NCBI GenBank assembly: GCA_903871715.1
Contig: CAIQHW010000029.1
Location: forward strand, 1-8,647
DNA: 8,647 bases
Direction of reading: 5' to 3'
Source: an uncultured bacterium
Lineage (GTDB): Bacteria > Bacteroidota > Bacteroidia > Chitinophagales > CAIODY01
The position numbers and the translations under genes are program-made. Positions 5,713 through 8,647 of this stretch are shown here, one piece after another (positions within the stretch are counted from its first letter, which is position 1; the number at the start of each line of letters is the position of its first letter). The notes under the pieces were generated by a model. It had not been told where the DNA came from. It did not search any database and was given only the letters and a program-made list of their open reading frames with translations.

Positions 5713-6285
5713 TTAAAGCAAAAAAGGTTTTACAATTTGCTGTAAAACAGGCACTACTTCTTTTTCAAACCAAGGATTTTTCTTTTGCCAAATTTTGTTT
5801 CGAGGCGATGGATGCACCAATGGTAAGTACTTTGGAAGATATTCTTGAAATGATTTTACCGTTTCGGCCAAGGTTCGTTTTAAGCGATTAGCCAAATAAT
5901 ATTGTTGAGCATAAGTACCAATTAAAATTGTTAACTCAATTTGTTTCATATCCTTTAAAACCTGCTGATGCCATTGTGGCGCACATTCTGGTCGTGGTGG
6001 CAAATCGCCCGAAGTGCCTTTGCCCGGATAACAAAATCCCATTGGCATGATGCCGAAAATTTTGTTGTTGTAAAATTGTTCATCATTTACACCCAACCAT
6101 CTTCGCAATTCTTTGCCACTTTGGTCGTTCCACGGAATGCCCGATTCATGCACCTTTGTGCCTGGTGCTTGACCGATAATCAAAATTTTTGCAGATGGAC
6201 TAACCAATAAAATTGGCTTTGCACCTAATGGCAAATGGTTTTCGCAAATGGTGCAGGCTTTTATTTCGGTGATTAATTTTTGCAA
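5713..6285 (-). CDS. Uracil-DNA glycosylase superfamily protein, probable Fe-S type
   Basis: This 190-residue protein has the uracil-DNA glycosylase fold of the COG1573 type, whose characterised relatives remove uracil from DNA. Four cysteines (Cys11 and Cys14 in CTIC, Cys85 in GFCYPG, Cys101 in PECAP) are spaced like the 4Fe-4S ligands of family 4 glycosylases. Motif A is GQAPGTKVHESGIPW (38-52), and the second active-site motif is HPSPRN (158-163). PMGFCYPGKG, GDLPPRPECAP and NPWFE are typical of an uncharacterised subgroup I recognise from several bacterial phyla. Motif A differs from canonical family 4 (Gln39 and His46 where acidic residues are usual), so glycosylase activity is inferred, not shown. 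The start is a TTG at 6285, 4 nt after the VOC gene stop; no in-frame ATG lies upstream before a stop at 6312-6310, and MQKLITEIKAC fits the family N-terminus. Cotranscription with the VOC gene is likely. Confidence 0.85.
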   Translation of the reverse strand: MQKLITEIKACTICENHLPLGAKPILLVSPSAKILIIGQAPGTKVHESGIPWNDQSGKELRRWLGVNDEQFYNNKIFGIMPMGFCYPGKGTSGDLPPRPECAPQWHQQVLKDMKQIELTILIGTYAQQYYLANRLKRTLAETVKSFQEYLPKYLPLVHPSPRNKIWQKKNPWFEKEVVPVLQQIVKPFLL

Positions 6286-6289
6286 AGAA

Positions 6290-6670
6290 TTATTTGTTAG
6301 AATGCAAACCTACTGCATTTCCTTCGGTGTCAATAAAGAAAGCCATGAAACCGTTTTCACCAATGGAAGTTTTTGGCATGGCAATTTCGCCGCCTGCTTT
6401 TTCAACCTTTTTTAAAACAGTGTTTAAATCAGGATTTGCGTTTAAATAAATTTTTGCACCCGATTTGCTGGGTTTGTGCATTTTACTCTGACATAAGCCA
6501 CCGTTGGCTTTGCCGCTGCCTCCTTCCCATGGAAAGAAAGCCATTTGCATGCCCATCATTTCCATTTGTGACATTTTAATTCCGAAAATTTTTTCGTAGA
6601 ATTTTTTTGCACGAGCAATGTCTTTTACTGAAATCTCAAACCAATTGAGTGAATTTTCTTGTGCTGTCAT
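6290..6670 (-). CDS. VOC-family (glyoxalase/bleomycin-resistance fold) protein
   Basis: This is a 126-residue cytoplasmic protein of the vicinal oxygen chelate superfamily; its substrate is unknown. It shows two beta-alpha-beta-beta-beta halves. The first (about 8-63) has LNWFEISVKDIARAKKFYEKIFG at 8-30 and MAFFPWEGG (43-51). The second (about 70-124) has KKVEKAGGEIAMPKTSIG at 87-104 and GFMAFFIDTEGNAVGLHS at 107-124. The family resembles small stand-alone VOC proteins ending in a DTEGN-x-GLHS pattern. Glu12 could be one metal ligand, but the position often taken by the last Glu ligand is Gly121, so a glyoxalase I role is doubtful. The ATG at 6670 is preceded by a good -7 box. It is the first gene of the minus-strand cluster, 4 nt ahead of the glycosylase-like gene. 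Confidence 0.88.
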   Translation of the reverse strand: MTAQENSLNWFEISVKDIARAKKFYEKIFGIKMSQMEMMGMQMAFFPWEGGSGKANGGLCQSKMHKPSKSGAKIYLNANPDLNTVLKKVEKAGGEIAMPKTSIGENGFMAFFIDTEGNAVGLHSNK

Positions 6671-6711
6671 GATGTTTGTTTTTTGTTGTTTAAAAAAATG
6701 AATTCTGTTAT

Positions 6712-6719
6712 CAAAAATA
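6712..6719 (-). promoter_or_regulatory. Candidate -7 box for the VOC-glycosylase-metF-pseudouridine synthase cluster
   Basis: On the minus strand TATTTTTG matches TAnnTTTG at every fixed position, 41 bp upstream of the VOC start codon. Transcription would begin near 6705 with a leader of about 35 nt. The -33 region is poor (TTC rather than TTTG near the expected place). Confidence 0.45.
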
Positions 6720-6797
6720 GAAGTTGCAATTTTAAGCGAACATTAAATTTCTGTTCAACCATTCGCCTGCTGGTTTGTTTCTTTTGCCGAAAAACAA

Positions 6798-6827
6798 TTT
6801 TCAAAAAACATTTCACAATTATTTTTG
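6798..6827 (+). promoter_or_regulatory. Candidate promoter of the TonB-dependent receptor
   Basis: TATTTTTG (6820-6827) matches the Bacteroidota -7 consensus; TTTTC (6798-6802), 17 bp upstream, is an acceptable -33-like element. Transcription would begin near 6833, about 13 nt before the ATG at 6846. The same octamer occurs on the minus strand at 6719-6712 for the divergent VOC gene. Confidence 0.5.
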
Positions 6828-6845
6828 CAATCAAATTTTATCTTG

Positions 6846-8647
6846 ATGAAAAAACCTTTACTCATTTTCTCTGCTTTGTTTTTTTCAATTTCATCTTTTG
6901 CTCAAACAAAAATTTCCGGAAAAGTTACTGACGGAAAAAAGCCAATGATTGGTGTCAGTATTGCTGTGAAAGATAGCTATGATGGTACTTCCAGCAACAA
7001 CGATGGAAGTTTTAGTTTTGAAACTTCTGAAAAAGGAGAGAAAATTTTAGTCGCAACTTTTATTGGTTATAATTCATTTGAGCAAAAAATAGTTTGCAAT
7101 GGTTCGCCTATTGTTCTCAACATTTCGTTGAAAGAAAAATTCAACGAATTAAAAGCTGTAACCATCAGCGCTGGTAGCTTTGACGCCAGCGATAAAAAAC
7201 GTGCAACCATTTTTACACCGTTGGATATTGTTACTACAGCTGGTTCTGGAGGCGATGTTACAGGTGCTTTGAAAACTTTGCCAGGTGCGCAACAAATCGG
7301 AAATCAAGAAGGATTATTTGTTCGTGGCGGCGAAGGTAGAGAGACGCAAACCTTTATTGACGGCATGTTGGTGCGTAATCCTTACAACACTTCAGTGCCT
7401 GATATTGCTCAACGTGGCAAGTTCAATCCGTTTTTATTTAAAGGCACATCGTTCAGCAGCGGCGGCTATAGCGCATTGTACGGGCAAGGGCTTTCTTCTG
7501 CTTTAGTTTTAGATACAAAAGATTTAGCGGAACAATCAGAAACCAATTTGAGTTTATCAAGTGTTGGCATTGGTGGTGGCGTAAATCATTTGTGGGAAAA
7601 ACAAAAAATGAGTGCAGGTGTAAGTGTGGGTTATTTCAATTTACAACCTTATTATGCATTGGTGCCGCAAAATATTCATTTCAGCAAAATGCCCGAAAAT
7701 GGTAACGTTGAAGTGAATTTCAGAAAGCGAATGAAGAAAAATGGTTTCTTAAAATTTTATGCTTACACCAATAATAATGCATTGGGTTTGCAGCGCCCCG
7801 ACATCAATAATGTTGACCATTTGAAAACAGCTTTTGATTTAAATAGCAAATCGCTGTACACCAATTTAACTTACAGCGGCATGTTGAATGCGAACTGGAA
7901 TATCAATGCTGGTGCATCTTTCAGTGGTAATTGGGATAAAATAAATTTGGGTGAATTACGCAATGATTCGGTGTTAAATAATCAATCATTGGGTATCAAT
8001 TCAAACAACACTTTGTCGCAAGGGAGAGTTGTTTTTACAAGGTACACAGGCGTACTTTCTGCATTCCGAATTGGTGGTGAATATCAGTATGGATGGGAGC
8101 AATCGAAGTTTACTTCTTTCGGAATCAATCCATTTTCTACCTATCAATTTGCTGATAATTTCACTTCTACATTTGCCGAAATGGAATATTATTTCAACGC
8201 AAAAATTGTGATGAAACCAGGCGTAAGAGCAGAATACAGCTCAATTCTGGGCAAAGCGAATGTTGCGCCGAGATTATCAATTGCTTATCGTTTGGGTAAA
8301 AATTCGCAATTGAGTTTTGCTTATGGAGATTTTTATGAAAAGCCTGACAGACGATATTTGTTCTATCAAAGTTATTTAACCAACAAATTGGATTTTGAAA
8401 AGGCAACGCATTTTGTTTTGAATTATCAACGAATTCACAACGATAAAACTTTTAGAGTGGAGGCGTTTTACAAAGATTACAAATCGTTGATTTTAACGCC
8501 ATTGAGCAGTTTGAGTTTGGTGCAAAATCCGAGCAATTTGTATTCCAATAATTTTGACCCGACAAATATTTCAAACGGGGGACATGGCTATGCCAAAGGT
8601 GTTGAGCTATTTCTTCGTGATAAAAAAACAATCAAAAATTGTGATTA
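6846..8647 (+). CDS. TonB-dependent outer-membrane receptor (partial, C-terminus missing)
   Basis: This is an outer-membrane active transporter driven by TonB; the substrate (siderophore, vitamin, sugar or peptide) cannot be told. The frame is open from ATG 6846 to the window edge, 600 codons with no stop, so it is cut by the window; related receptors are about 700-800 residues. Residues 1-19 are a signal peptide ending SFA before Q20. Residues 22-97 form a carboxypeptidase-regulatory-like (CarboxypepD_reg) domain: ISGKVTDGKKPMIGVSI, then NNDGSFSFE and FIGYNSFEQKI. The plug follows (about 114-227), with GALKTLPGAQQIG (140-152), LFVRGG (157-162), TFIDGM (169-174) and YGQGLSSALVLDT (212-224). 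The remainder has strand-rich barrel sequence, including FAYGDFYEKPDRRY and, near the edge, GYAKGVELFLRD. No SusD-like partner is visible. It diverges from the VOC gene across 175 bp. Confidence 0.95.
   Translation, partial: MKKPLLIFSALFFSISSFAQTKISGKVTDGKKPMIGVSIAVKDSYDGTSSNNDGSFSFETSEKGEKILVATFIGYNSFEQKIVCNGSPIVLNISLKEKFNELKAVTISAGSFDASDKKRATIFTPLDIVTTAGSGGDVTGALKTLPGAQQIGNQEGLFVRGGEGRETQTFIDGMLVRNPYNTSVPDIAQRGKFNPFLFKGTSFSSGGYSALYGQGLSSALVLDTKDLAEQSETNLSLSSVGIGGGVNHLWEKQKMSAGVSVGYFNLQPYYALVPQNIHFSKMPENGNVEVNFRKRMKKNGFLKFYAYTNNNALGLQRPDINNVDHLKTAFDLNSKSLYTNLTYSGMLNANWNINAGASFSGNWDKINLGELRNDSVLNNQSLGINSNNTLSQGRVVFTRYTGVLSAFRIGGEYQYGWEQSKFTSFGINPFSTYQFADNFTSTFAEMEYYFNAKIVMKPGVRAEYSSILGKANVAPRLSIAYRLGKNSQLSFAYGDFYEKPDRRYLFYQSYLTNKLDFEKATHFVLNYQRIHNDKTFRVEAFYKDYKSLILTPLSSLSLVQNPSNLYSNNFDPTNISNGGHGYAKGVELFLRDKKTIKNCD

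Noticed and set aside
6671..6845. Small RNA or extra small gene in the 175-bp divergent region
   Set aside because: Apart from two oppositely oriented TATTTTTG boxes I see only AT-rich sequence, with no strong hairpin followed by a T-run.
6659..6931. Plus-strand open frame of 90 codons across the VOC-receptor intergenic region
   Set aside because: It overlaps the receptor signal peptide in a different frame and the VOC start. Its Phe/Lys-rich translation reflects AT-rich DNA rather than a protein family.
7285..8211. Short open frames inside the receptor region, suggesting a broken receptor gene
   Set aside because: Direct reading shows one uninterrupted frame from 6846 to 8647 with normal receptor motifs. 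There is no frameshift; the gene is simply cut by the window edge.

Overview
This looks like an ordinary chromosomal stretch from a member of the Bacteroidota, perhaps a Chitinophagales-type bacterium. The evidence is AT-rich DNA, a GldB lipoprotein gene, a TonB-dependent receptor with the N-terminal carboxypeptidase-regulatory-like domain common in this phylum, start codons without Shine-Dalgarno sequences, and several matches to the Bacteroidota promoter form (TTTTG-like -33 box, TAnnTTTG -7 box). The assignment below phylum level is inference. No rRNA, tRNA, CRISPR array, insertion sequence, phage gene or riboswitch was seen.

Layout. Positions 1-524 (minus) hold the N-terminal third or so of a secreted PafA-type alkaline phosphatase cut by the window edge. 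Upstream of it on the same strand are nadE (583-2214, glutamine-dependent NAD+ synthase) and a small outer-membrane beta-barrel protein (2274-2867). Both junctions carry terminator-like hairpins, so these three genes are probably not one simple operon. A compact intergenic region (2868-2958) separates the barrel gene from the divergent gldB (2959-3975, plus). Its two predicted promoters are arranged with exact symmetry.

gldB runs convergently into a four-gene minus-strand cluster, transcribed from 6670 down to 3984: a VOC/glyoxalase-fold protein, a uracil-DNA-glycosylase-superfamily protein with a probable Fe-S cluster, metF (5,10-methylenetetrahydrofolate reductase) and an RluA-type pseudouridine synthase. 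Spacings are 4 nt, 44 nt and a TGATG stop/start overlap, so at least neighbouring pairs are probably cotranscribed. A 175-bp divergent region (6671-6845) separates the cluster from a TonB-dependent receptor (6846 to the right edge, plus), which is open for 600 codons and unfinished.

The genes are mostly housekeeping (NAD synthesis, one-carbon metabolism, RNA modification, probable DNA repair) plus envelope proteins. I found no convincing new multi-gene system. The points most worth a second look are small-scale: the symmetric divergent promoters, a terminator hairpin lying against the nadE start codon with a -7-like box in its loop, a degenerate 7-bp-period repeat with an inverted copy inside the nadE interdomain linker, and the altered active-site motif of the glycosylase-like protein.
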